Shown here: piece by piece, positions 30,600 through 40,700 of the stretch | How the letters are laid out: the number at the start of each line of letters is the position of its first letter | Position numbering within the stretch: the stretch's first letter is position 1 | DNA from: Diplonema papillatum | Lineage: Eukaryota; Euglenozoa; Diplonemea; Diplonemida; Diplonemidae | Assembly (NCBI GenBank): GCA_030068145.1 | Contig: JAPJBO010000217.1 | Span: forward strand, 62,001-126,000 | Reading direction: 5' to 3' | Length of the DNA stretch: 64,000 nucleotides | Position numbers and translations under genes: made by a program | The notes under the pieces: generated by a model | The model's input: only the letters and a program-made list of their open reading frames with translations | Database searches by the model: none | What the model was told of the DNA's origin: nothing

Positions 30600-31791
30600 T
30601 GTCGTTGTTGTACGCCATAGCGTGCAACAAGTTATTCGCCCCTTTCATCCCATCGAGATCTCGCCGGTTCATCACCGAATATGTCCCGCACGAGTTGCCG
30701 CTCACTGCAGAAGTCCCCTGGCGCGGAAGCAGCTGCAGCAAACTGCGCAGCAACGAAAAGCCAAAAGTTCCTCGATGTCTGAGGACAACTCGGCTCAAAA
30801 ACTGTGACGCGACGGGCCCGTCGCATGAGCCCGTCGGTGAACATGTAGATGAGGCTCAAAACGTGGTTCGCGGTCTGCAAAAAACTTTTGCAGCGCAGGC
30901 ACAGACTTACCTCGTGCGCCACTGACAGCAATCCACGACAAAGCCCATTCAAACATGCGCTTGTCCCCGACAACACGCGTGAGCGCGTAGGCTGCAGCCG
31001 TCAGTCCACCGAACCGAATGCCGCTCACTTTCTCCCAGAACAAGGAACCTTGCAGAACAACGGACTTTTTACGCAGCCACTGCGTGAAAGCCGCGTTGTC
31101 GTGGATGTAGCCGGACAGCTGCTTTAGCTTTGAAGCGAAGTCGCTGTCGCTGCCCCTGTCTACCTCCGTACCGCACCCCAGCCCTGTAGAGCGGGTACGA
31201 CATGTTTTTGCCGGTCTTGGCATCGGTCCAAAAAAGTGGCAGTACTACGGTACCCGCTTTTGCTCCAGCTCAGAGGAGCAGCTGTTTCCAGTCCAAGAAC
31301 TGCCGTTCCGACAAGGCGGGAGAAGAGCGCGTCTCGCAGGTACAGCTCTCGCAGGCAGAGAGCTCGTGCGGTGTGCCGCGTCAGGCTTTGTATTCTTATC
31401 GGGATACCTTCGTCTGCGCATTCCTGCGCCAAATAATCTGCTGCACGTACAGTTTGTCGTGTGCTGAGGGGACATGCACTGAGGAGACTCCGACCGAGAA
31501 CGTCTGCAGGAAAGGGGACAACGGGAATCGTAGATGCTGAAGCTGCACGAGGGTGCACAGGGTCCTGCAATACGACGCGGCTGAAGCAGGAGAAGGGAAT
31601 AAAACCCACTCGTCACCGTTGTAACCGAATACAGTCCCAGAAGAAAGCTCCATCCCCAACAATTCGAGCTTGGAGAACAGATCTGCCAAATCCATGCACC
31701 CCACACTCATGTGGATACCGTTGCACGTGACCGCGACGTGCGTAACCGGTTCGGCAGGGGGCGCGACAGCTGCGACAATGGCTGGGTCCAT
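30600..31791 (-). CDS. Spliced gene of unknown function
   Basis: The gene starts at ATG 31,789-31,791 and continues as a coding-like frame (VTHVAVTCNGIHMSVGCMDL ... WVLFPSPASAASYCRTL). A later exon in another frame contains AADYLAQECADEGIPIRIQS and RLVGTAVLGLETAAPL, and ends at a GTACCG donor at 31,252-31,253. The next exon begins near 31,183 after a CTACAG acceptor. It encodes a helical, partly hydrophobic segment (FWEKVSGIRFGGLTAAAYAL ... MFEWALSWIAVSGAR) and ends at a GTAAGT donor near 30,912. A last exon seems to lie at about 30,550-30,800. The second part recalls small membrane-channel or TMEM135-like helices, but I cannot identify the family. The left limit is approximate. It sits entirely inside the composite repeat. 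Confidence 0.5.
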
Positions 31792-31923
31792 GGTGCTGAA
31801 ATCATCCTCTTTTTTCCAAAAGTGGTTGTGTTAACACTCTCTAAAAAAAACTGTCCACAGGTAAACCGCTAAAACAGGTGCACTACAGCATCTGCCTGCT
31901 GACGACCTCACAGAAAATCGTTC

Positions 31924-32456
31924 TAGATCACAAGAAATCAGTAAAAATCGTCTTCTTGTTGCGTTAGTGGGGAGTCATTTGCATGCAAATGAGTACCACA
32001 CTATGCCAGCTTTTCGCTACGTGACTCCAGAAGGGTCACTTTTTCCGCGCTTTCGGCGCGGCGCAACTCTAGTCGGTTGCAACTGTTGTTGGCAGTTGCT
32101 CACGATCTCATAATCCGAAAAGGAATCGGAGTCTTCGCTTTCTCGCTTGCGCCGATAGGCAGGCCGCGATGCGGAGGACGCGATTAGCCGGGAAGAGCCG
32201 GCGGGAGGGCGCGATCGTTGTGTGACCCGTGGAGGTCGGAACCAGAATCAGAAAAGGGCCCGAGTCAGGGCCTGCCATCGAAGAGGGTCGGCCGGGGCCG
32301 GGTGGGCGCGGTGTGTTCGGGCCGGCGAGGCCAGTGCCGTCGTCGCCGTCGTGCGCGCAGCGCGGCTGCGGGAGAGGTCGTGGGGGTGCAAGGCGCGGGT
32401 CGCTTCCTGCCTGCTGGCGGGGGGGCGCGCTTCGGGGGCGATTTCGTCGTCCGCCT
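31924..32456. repeat. Direct repeat, right copy
   Basis: Second copy of 28,835-29,390 in the same orientation. It has several 1-16-bp deletions (for example the shorter GGAGGTCGGAACC and the loss of a GATCGGCG-containing segment) that break the frame open in the left copy. Confidence 0.85.
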
Positions 32457-32545
32457 TCACAAAAATCACACGGAATCACAACAGATCACATGACAGCCCA
32501 TGATAATTTGTGATCCTCCCCGTCGACCCGATGACCATGTCCACC

Positions 32546-33577
32546 TCAGCCCGAAGAAAGTTTCCGACGGGAAAACTCTAAACCGAAAGGCCACCCGGAA
32601 AAAAAGCTAGCACAATTCACTCATCTCTCAACGCTTTTTCACCAGACAAAAGTGGGTTGGCTCGGATAGAGGCAATGCATATTGCAATTCCGAGGACTGA
32701 GTGTCAAAATTTCAAGTTTTAGCTTTACCGAGCATACCCATGTTTCTGGGCAAATCTGGGGGGTGACAGTGTTTATTCCCACGCTTTTTTCGAGTCCCGC
32801 ATGAGCAGGTTTTCCGTTTTTCGGGTCGGCGGGTCGGAGGTTCGGTTTCCGAGATTTGCATTTTAGAGGTATAGTTCGCTTGAGAGAGATTTTTGAAGAA
32901 TTTTGACGTTCTTACGGAAATTTCCGTTTTGGGTTGGTGCCCCCTCAATTTACCGAGAGGTCATAGGACCTCTCGGTAGATTCAGGCATGAGGCCCCTGA
33001 CTGAGGCAAATGTAACCTCGCACCCGCGTAACCCGCTCAACTCCGCATGCTTCTGCGTTGGCTCTTCGCTTTGACCAGCTTGAATCAACGGTGATTATTT
33101 GCATGTCGTCAAGTTGCTTGAGAGCCACCCTTCCCCTCTTCCGTGCCTCCATCGTAGATACGGTCGATGTTCGGCACGCTCCCGGGAAAATTTACGGCGG
33201 AGGCTGTTTAAGCCAATGCCACGACTGCAAATGACGCGCCTCGCCCTGCCCCGATTCACGTCGGCGGAAAACCATACCTGCTTCATCGTAACCAAGGACG
33301 AACGAACTCCGCAGTTCAGGCAGTATTCAGGCCGTGGTGGTAATCCACGCGGAAGCGATGGGAGCCTTTCCTCTCGTGCAGCACAGGCGGCAACGGCTAC
33401 AACGGCACTGACGAGGATGATCTCGTATTTCTGCAATGTTTGAGAGTGTGTGACGGTGTAATGCAAGGGCCCTCCGGATAATGTCTGTCCCCCACACTAC
33501 AAAAGCCACTTGGGGGTCTACTTTTCGGGACGGCGGATTATTGGCGCGCTTGGTTGGCCTATTTTACTTCTCTTCTT
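32546..33577. other. Intergenic stretch, possibly with 3' exons of the Gln/Pro-rich gene
   Basis: On the minus strand, a CATTGCAG acceptor near 33,440 opens a frame in phase with the GTACGC donor at about 33,656. It reads KYEIILVSAVVAVAACAARE and onward to a GTATGG donor near 33,280. This could be the next exon of the gene at 33,578-36,889. Nothing else could be supported. Confidence 0.35.
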
Positions 33578-36500
33578 TCAACATGAAGCTTCAGTGTGCT
33601 CGCTGTAAGGAAACTGCGTAATTGGAGCAGAGGCAAGCCAAATCAAATTGCGTACCTGGACTGGATCAACTAGAAGCGATGAAGCTGACGGCTGAGAGCC
33701 ACTCAACGATGTATGCTGCTGTTCCTGCTGTTGCCGCTGCGTGTGAACAGGTTGAGATTGCGGACTAGGGGCTTGCATCTGCTGCAGCTGAGACCCGTGG
33801 GCTTGCTGAGGTTGCAATTGAGAGTGGCGGGCTTGCTGAGGTTGTGGCTGAGGTGGATGAATTGGCTGAGGTTGCATGGAATTTGGCTTCACATGTTGGT
33901 GGGACTGCGGGTGCAAAGGTGCCGGCGGATGCTGATATTGCGCCATGCCAGAAGATGGATTGACGGGGACAGGGCGTAGTGGTTTCACGGGATTCAACGA
34001 GTGGCTTACCTGTGCAGGATGCTGGTAAGCAGATGGCAGAGGCAGCGGCCGGCTGGCACCTAAGGGCTGGCAAGCGTAAATCGACCACGGTCGCTCTGCA
34101 CCGTCAGAACGAAACCGTAGAACACACCGCCCTACACGTCTGTCTTCGCTATCATAGCGGCATACGACGGCTGGTTGTCCGCATCGGGAGAGCATGTCTT
34201 CTGCGCAACCGACACCTTGGGTCGTGGACTGATGGTGACGAACGTGGTTGACGTCGGAGAGCACGAATACGTCGGCCCCGACGCACACGTCCCATGGTAG
34301 AGCAACAGCGGGGTTAGAGATTTGGTGATACTGCGGGACTTGACTAGGTTGTGGAGGCTGAATAGCGCAAAGGTAATGTTGCTGAACGAATGAAGCTGCG
34401 TCAAGCAGTATTTGATACTGGCTCTGGTGAACCTGCAACATGACCGACGATGACTCCTCGCTGATTGTGCATCCAACACCATCGAACATGAAGGCCAGCG
34501 TTTCAGGCCACTCTCGCCTCAGTGCAACGAGGCTTCCAAGAGACGCTTTTGCGTCGAGGGTCACAGCCCATGTAGTCACGTCAAGTTGATAAGGATCCGC
34601 GGGAGGAGGTGCAGGCGTCGGCGGGAGCCAAGGCTGCTCCTGCCATCCGCAAGCCGACATGTCAGAAGGCTGCGGTGAAAGTACTCCTTCTTGAGGTGCA
34701 CCATACGTCATCGGCCGCGCTTGCTGGTCAAACGGCGATGGACAAAGCGACGGAGATGCACTCAGTTCGCTCACAAGGGAAGGAGGAATTTCTTGTGAGG
34801 TTGTCCTAGCATGGTACGGCTGCCCGAAGATGCCAATGCTGTCCGTCGAGATGGTTCGATTGTGTGCGGCTCTTCTTCCAGGTGCCATGGGCCCAGGACC
34901 TTGTCTCGGGCTTTGTGAGTGCACTGTACTAATTGGCGGAAACGCACTCTCCATTGAACCGCTTCGACTATGGCAGCCCCGTGCTGGGGGCGGGTAGGGG
35001 CTACCACTAAGAAGCTGAGGCATGCTATCAATACTAATAGTGCGGTTGTGTTGAGGAGGGTGCATGGGTGGAGGCCGTCTGGCGCTTGAACTGTACAAAG
35101 GCTGGTTGGCCTGCGCAAGAATGGAGTCGATGTCCAGCGAAGTTGTGCGGCTATGGGGTTGGGACCCTGGCATCGAAGGTGTCATGTCACCAGTGGGCGG
35201 AGGCGATGAGGTAGGTGAACATGCTAGAGCTACCATGTGTCCGTTACTGATATTATATGGATCGTGAAAGGTGACAGGACTTGCGCCTCCTGTTAGTGGC
35301 GAAGCTCGGTTAGGGTACGCATACTGCCCCGGCGGAGGGCCAGCACTATGCAACGGTTGGATCGATTGATTGGAACACGGGCCGACAGGGTAATGCTGAG
35401 GAGGTGCACTTTGCGGTACTTGGTGTGAGTACGAAATGGGCGCATTGTGCAAAGGTGCAGCTTGATGTTGCGATGGCTGCAAACCTGATAAATTGACAGG
35501 GACAACACCCGGAGTCGTCGGCGCAGACGCTGGCGAGTCACCCCCAGTGATGGACTCGCGCGAGCCACAGCTTGCTGGTGCTGTTCCTGGAATCTGATGG
35601 AAGCTTGCATCGAGTGGTTGGGTTGCATGCCGTACTAGGGAGCGATTGTCATCGTCGATCGAGTCTGTTTCGGCCTTCTGGAGTGCCCCAGCTTGATTCG
35701 CAGGGAGAAACGCCGTCATTTCAGCAGTCGTCTGCAACTGTTGTAGCAATGCCAAGCCAGGGTAGTTACTATCAGCGGCAGCCTCTGCGAGTAAGTTCAG
35801 GCCTGGTCGCAGAGACGCCTTCTGCTGGTCGGCTTCCTTCATGCAAAAGGCAATTGCTGCCCGCAAGAACGCAGCCGAGTGTACAGCAGGATCTCGCCTT
35901 CTTGAGAGAGTGAAAGATGCGCAGTAATTCTTCCACGACGCATTCCACAAGGCATCCCGCTGCGACTTTTTCACAAGTACTACGAGATCGGCCTGTTGCA
36001 TCTGAACCAGATGCGACGGGGGCTCCACAGGGACCGGTGCCAGTTCTATCTGTGCCTTACCACACATGACCTGAAGAAGCATTGCGATGTGATGGCTGTC
36101 AAACCGCGCTGACGAGGCAATAAATGCATCGAATAGGCATTGCATGTGCGGTGTGGCCTTCGCGTTATACGTCTTGATCTTCTGACTGCAGCTCGAAAGC
36201 CCTTTTCTCGTAAACCGGAGGCCCGCCGTGTCCAGTTGTTCCTGCTTTTCGTTCGTCGAGGTTGCGACAGCAAAAGCTGACCGGTTCTGTTTCACCCGCT
36301 TTTTCTTCTTCGCTGCATTAGCGTCCGCTGCCTCGTCTCTTTCTTCTTGCTCAGTTGGCTCTGGTGGATACTGCGGCTGCGGAGCTTGGTACGGTGGTCG
36401 GGACAGTGGCTGCGCGGGGTGCTGATGATGTACTTGATGGTGCTGGCTGGTTCGACCCTCGCTGGGCACTTGGGGGGGTCGGGTCATGGTCGCCGACTGC

Positions 36501-36889
36501 AGCGGAGCTGTGTTGCCTCGTTGATGCGGAGCATACTGAGTGGATGCAACACTGCTGTGATGCGCGGCGCCTTTGTTCTGATTGTACACAGGCTTGTGTT
36601 GATGTTGCCGAACCAGGTTGGAACTTGACTTGTTGTACGCTACGCTATGCGCCCCTGTTGGCGGGAAGAACTGGCTAGGCGGTGCCTGCACATTATACGG
36701 TGGAAGAGCCTGCCCGCTACCTTGATTCAGAGGTTGGTGTTGTGGATGCTGCGAGAGAGATACGCCTCCTCCCGGTGCGTTGGCCCCTGGCACGCCAGCG
36801 TATGCCCAGTAGGAGGGAGGGAGGTGCTGCGAAGGAGGTCGGGTGCCAGCGCCGTCGGCGTTTTTGCGTCCTTTTGGCACTTTGTGCAT
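33578..36889 (-). CDS. Gln/Pro-rich protein with repeated R-T-x-S motifs, unknown
   Basis: The first ATG in frame (36,889, MHKVPKGRKN) gives 1,103 residues if unspliced. A GTACGC donor at about 33,656 suggests that the last codons may instead be intron. Layout: an N-terminal low-complexity Pro/Gln/His region; a helical, non-repetitive block at about 200-400 (from RSAFAVATSTNEKQ to LLQQLQTTAEMTAF); and a Ser/Pro linker at about 560-700 carrying five copies of an H-x-R-T-x-S-x-[DE]-S-like motif (SRTTSLDIDS, NRTISIDSM, SRSGSMESA, NRTISTDSI, ARTTSQEI). A second folded-looking block follows at about 760-965 (LDVTTWAVTLDAKASLGSLV ... VLRFRSDGAERPWSIY), then a Gln-rich tail. The motifs look like basophilic-kinase or 14-3-3 sites. 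No known domain is recognised. Confidence 0.75.
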   Translation of the reverse strand: MHKVPKGRKNADGAGTRPPSQHLPPSYWAYAGVPGANAPGGGVSLSQHPQHQPLNQGSGQALPPYNVQAPPSQFFPPTGAHSVAYNKSSSNLVRQHQHKPVYNQNKGAAHHSSVASTQYAPHQRGNTAPLQSATMTRPPQVPSEGRTSQHHQVHHQHPAQPLSRPPYQAPQPQYPPEPTEQEERDEAADANAAKKKKRVKQNRSAFAVATSTNEKQEQLDTAGLRFTRKGLSSCSQKIKTYNAKATPHMQCLFDAFIASSARFDSHHIAMLLQVMCGKAQIELAPVPVEPPSHLVQMQQADLVVLVKKSQRDALWNASWKNYCASFTLSRRRDPAVHSAAFLRAAIAFCMKEADQQKASLRPGLNLLAEAAADSNYPGLALLQQLQTTAEMTAFLPANQAGALQKAETDSIDDDNRSLVRHATQPLDASFHQIPGTAPASCGSRESITGGDSPASAPTTPGVVPVNLSGLQPSQHQAAPLHNAPISYSHQVPQSAPPQHYPVGPCSNQSIQPLHSAGPPPGQYAYPNRASPLTGGASPVTFHDPYNISNGHMVALACSPTSSPPPTGDMTPSMPGSQPHSRTTSLDIDSILAQANQPLYSSSARRPPPMHPPQHNRTISIDSMPQLLSGSPYPPPARGCHSRSGSMESAFPPISTVHSQSPRQGPGPMAPGRRAAHNRTISTDSIGIFGQPYHARTTSQEIPPSLVSELSASPSLCPSPFDQQARPMTYGAPQEGVLSPQPSDMSACGWQEQPWLPPTPAPPPADPYQLDVTTWAVTLDAKASLGSLVALRREWPETLAFMFDGVGCTISEESSSVMLQVHQSQYQILLDAASFVQQHYLCAIQPPQPSQVPQYHQISNPAVALPWDVCVGADVFVLSDVNHVRHHQSTTQGVGCAEDMLSRCGQPAVVCRYDSEDRRVGRCVLRFRSDGAERPWSIYACQPLGASRPLPLPSAYQHPAQVSHSLNPVKPLRPVPVNPSSGMAQYQHPPAPLHPQSHQHVKPNSMQPQPIHPPQPQPQQARHSQLQPQQAHGSQLQQMQAPSPQSQPVHTQRQQQEQQHTSLSGSQPSASSLLVDPVQVRNLIWLASAPITQFPYSEHTEASC

Positions 36890-37598
36890 GGTTCCCTCGA
36901 GGTGGCAAGCCTTCCTCACCCCCGCCCAGTTCCCCCGCACCTTAACTCTTGTGCTTTTTGCAAACAACAGCAATTTTATTGTTCCGGTAACACGCAAGAG
37001 CCCGAATCGCAGCGCATTTGCGGTCCTCGTGAAACGCACTCGTTTTGGGGTTTCTCATGCGGTCACACTGCGAGGATAAAAGGAAAAGCAGTACTATTTT
37101 CTCTGTGTAAATTTTTTTTCACGTCTTGTGTTCAAACTCTCGCGCAAAGCGGCGGAATGTACATGTGTGAACACACCATGCAGAGGCAAAACGGCAATTG
37201 AGCACCAACAAAGGTACGAAACCAGAAAACTGGGGCTCATATTGAAAGGACTAAGGTCGCATGAAAGAAAACATCGCACATATTTGGTAGATTGAATGTA
37301 GCTGGTTCTTGCAAATTACGGACGCTAATTGACTCCTTTGACGAGGAACGAATTAGGTACACAACGGAAAGTCCGAGCTGGAACTGCCATCCGGAAGGAA
37401 GCGGCTTGGTGTGGGATGTTGACTACGGGTTGCCTTGGTATTGTTTTGTTTTCCTTTCTCAGAAACTCTTTTGCCGCGCCGGTATCATCGTACTGCAAAG
37501 ACACAGCATAGGCTAATTAATTCGAACGTTCCGAGGTCACGACATATTTTTGTCGTTAAGAACGAAAGAACCAGGCGTCCGTTTCCTCTCCCTTGTTT
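36890..37598. other. Intergenic stretch
   Basis: It lies between the Gln/Pro-rich gene and the 3' side of the surface-protein gene. It should hold the promoter of the former. No feature could be supported. Confidence 0.4.
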
Positions 37599-37655
37599 TT
37601 TTCATGCATCTTCCTTTGTTGCTCCAGGGGCGCAACAAAGGAAGATGCATGAAAA
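37599..37655. repeat. Perfect 24-bp inverted repeat with 9-nt loop
   Basis: The arms at 37,599-37,622 and 37,632-37,655 are exactly complementary (core CATGCATCTTCCTTTGTTGC). They are separated by TCCAGGGGC. It lies about 70 bp past the stop codon of the surface-protein gene, so its transcript would carry the hairpin in the 3' UTR. Confidence 0.95.
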
Positions 37656-37724
37656 TAACACCATAACGTGACCACGACAGTAGCATCCGCACGCTGTCTC
37701 TCTCTGTCATTCTGAAACCCCGAC

Positions 37725-40700
37725 TCATAAAACAAACTTTCCGGAGTTCGCGCGAGATCCCAGGTTCGAGACGCGTCGATGCGGCTCGTCGCCCGTCGAC
37801 GACTTTGGGGAGAACTGATTCAAAGAAGCCGACAGAGCGCGAGCCCTGCCTTGCGCCACGTGCGTGGGGACCACCGGTACAGAACGCCAGTCGATCAACT
37901 CTCTTCGATTGATTTCGGACCGTGCGAGTGGGTTTATGGGAGATCTACATAAGGGAGAGACGGATTGCGTCCGTGTAGCAAGAGGGGTGTACGGAGATTC
38001 GGTTTGCGAAGGTGTGTGAGGGTCGGCGACTTCGTCGTTAAAAAAAGACAACCGGTGGTTGAGGCTGAAGTCGCCAAAAGACTGGTGTTGGGCGAAGTCT
38101 GTATCCCTTTCGTCCTCGACGTTGTCGTCTTCGTGCAGTTTCCGCATGTGCATAGCCAGCTCGAGGGCTGCGGTGTCGACGGTTTTCGTCATTCTCTCAT
38201 ACACGAACGTCAGTAGATCAACAGCCGCCATAGCAGACACGAAGGCGCTGGAAATGATGAGGAGGACGCCGGAAACACTGATTTCGTCACCGTAGTGATC
38301 GTTCTTGGCCACCGCGACAAAGACTAACGACGTCGCCAATGATTGCAACAGCGCAGACATGAGCGTGCAGAAGTTGTCGAAATTCGCGAGGAACGGACGC
38401 AGAAACATCACAACGCCGAAGTAAACGACCAGGATCGAATTGATGACGGCGATCTGGATCATGCAGTCTTGCTTCCCTCGGGCCCGGTAGCTGTGGGTTG
38501 CGGCGAGGCCGTGCAGGAGCGTGATGTCAACCATCATGAACCGCCGCCTCGCGAATGTCATGTCTTTGAAGACGAGAGCCCACCGCCTGAAAAACGTCCG
38601 ATCGCGCAACGAGTCCCAGACCTGGTCGCCCCAAAGGAAGTTGAGGACCCTGTACGGTCTCTCGACTGGGAACAACTCGCAGTGGAACCTAGCTTCCGAC
38701 GTCAACATGAAGATCGCAATAAGAATTCCAAACGAGAAGCCAATGATGATGAGGCCCCCGACGGGCTTTTCCCACGGCTTCCCGTACAAGAGCATCACGT
38801 ACGCGCCCTCGGTGATGCCCTCGTAGAACAAAACAACGGGCACGAAGCTGAACGAAGGGAACCGCGCTACAGCGAATGCTTCCTTCCAGCTCCATTTGTC
38901 GGCGTACTTGATGCGGTACTGGCGGATGCCGCCCGCGATCATGAAGTGAAAAACGACGATACCAAAGGTGATCAGCAAATTGCCGAAGACAGCACCTGAC
39001 GACGACGGGAAGTTCGAGGCTTCGAGGTGCCATTGCAACGGGTTCTCCGTTTTGCTGGCTTCCCTCTCGTCCTTCCCAGGTGGGCAGTTGACGAGTTCGA
39101 AGAGAGTCCCAAGTATGCCGACACTCGAAGCAGACAAGGGGTTTACAGCAGCCATGCTCGTGCCCGCAGCCACAATTTCGACCATTGCTCTCACGTCTGC
39201 ATTCATCGACGTCCGCGCCTTCAAATCGATCCTCACCACTCCCGTCGGCCGCCTTCCCATATGCGTGAGCTCCGTCTTTCGTGCAGTGCCGTTCGCAGCA
39301 ATCAACACAAGCTGTCCGTCACCGTGTGTCACATCCGCGAAGAATACGTCCATCTTCCCATGCAGTGCAACCCGAACCGTATCTGCGGCTGTCCTCATTA
39401 TCGTTACACTAGCCGCTCCTGACGCGATCGCTCGTTCAACAGTCTCCTTCCGGCTACCGGTAACATTCAACCAGAGGTCTACTGCAGCTGCACCCCAAAG
39501 TCCGACCGATATGACTTTGTCCACAAACTTATCGTTTTCAATCGAGACGCTCGTCGACGTTTCTTTGCCGAATGCCAGACTGTTGGGATACCCCTTCGTC
39601 AGCGACAGAACGCTTGTCGGGGGATCGAATACCGAAACGCGCTCAAGTGGGACCCAGGAATAGGGAGGCGAAGAAGCTAGTACAGCTTCGGGCACCAGTG
39701 CCATTTTGCCTTTTACTGCGGTGAATTCCATGGAGCGCGAGGAGCTCAAGCCGCCTGTTGAGTCAAACTCGTCGTCATCCAACTCGCAGACATAGGCTGA
39801 CCCTTCCAAAGGACAGTCCGACAGGAACGTCTTCTCAGCGTTCCACAGACGGACGCTTCCGTTGATGATGTCGTTAGGAACTGAGAGAGTGCCACCTTGC
39901 CAAAAGTCATGCTCATACTTTTCGATGAAGATGTCTGCCGTGCCAACGCCAGTCAGGGTGATGCTCCCTCGCAAAAAGCTCCCGTCTATGGAGGACTCGG
40001 TGAGGGTTGTCGGTGATGCAGTCGCTGTTGATCGCTGTGTTAATGACGGTTCCGGGATCGAAAGGGAGACAGTCAGGGTATGCGACAGTGTTGACAACGG
40101 TGTTGCTGGGGCAAGCAAGCTTGGCGTCGGAGTGACCGGTGTTGAGAGACTTACGGTTTCCGTCTCGGCGAATGGGAGGGTGATACTCATGCTTGATGTC
40201 GAGGAGATAGATGGCGTAGGATTTATTCGACTGGATGAGACGGTGGCTGTCGTGCTTCTGGAGAACACCGTCGTAAGGCTTTTTCTCATTGTTTGAGTGG
40301 ATGAAACGGTAGCTGTCTTGCTCACCGAAAGGCTTTTGCTTATTGAGGGACTGATTGAAATAGTGGATGTCTTGCTGCTGGAGACTGCCCTCGTCGGGCT
40401 TTTGCTTATTGTTTGACTGGATGAAACAGTGGCTGTCTGGCTTCCAGAGAACACCGTTGTAAGGCTTTTGCTCATTGTTTGAGCGGACGAAGCGGTGGCT
40501 GTGTTGCTTCGGGAGACTGCCCTCGTCAGGCTTTTACTCATTGATACGACTGTGGCCGTAACGGTTGCGCTGACTGTGGCAGAGTGAACCCGAGAAACAG
40601 TTGCAGACACCGCTTGTGTATCTGTTGTTGATAATGTTGCTGTATCGGTCAGAGTTTGAAAGGGTGTTTGCGATGCCGATGCCGTTGGCGTGTCTGTGAC

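Larger units (their letters stand above)
28340..32545. mobile_element. Composite repeat with 48-bp inverted ends enclosing direct repeats and a gene
   Basis: The left end (28,340-28,387) and the complement of the right end (32,497-32,545) share CATGGTCATCGGGTCGACGG and flanking bases over about 48 positions, with only a few mismatches. Next to the ends are many ATCACA-type motifs (28,370-28,440; 29,468-29,530; 32,455-32,515). Inside are two direct repeats (28,835-29,390 and 31,924-32,456). The block CTTGTTGCGTTAGTGG occurs at 28,448, 28,865, 29,418 and 31,953, and at the last three it is followed by the palindrome TTGCATGCAA. No target-site duplication was found and no transposase was recognised, so the class is open. 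Confidence 0.6.
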
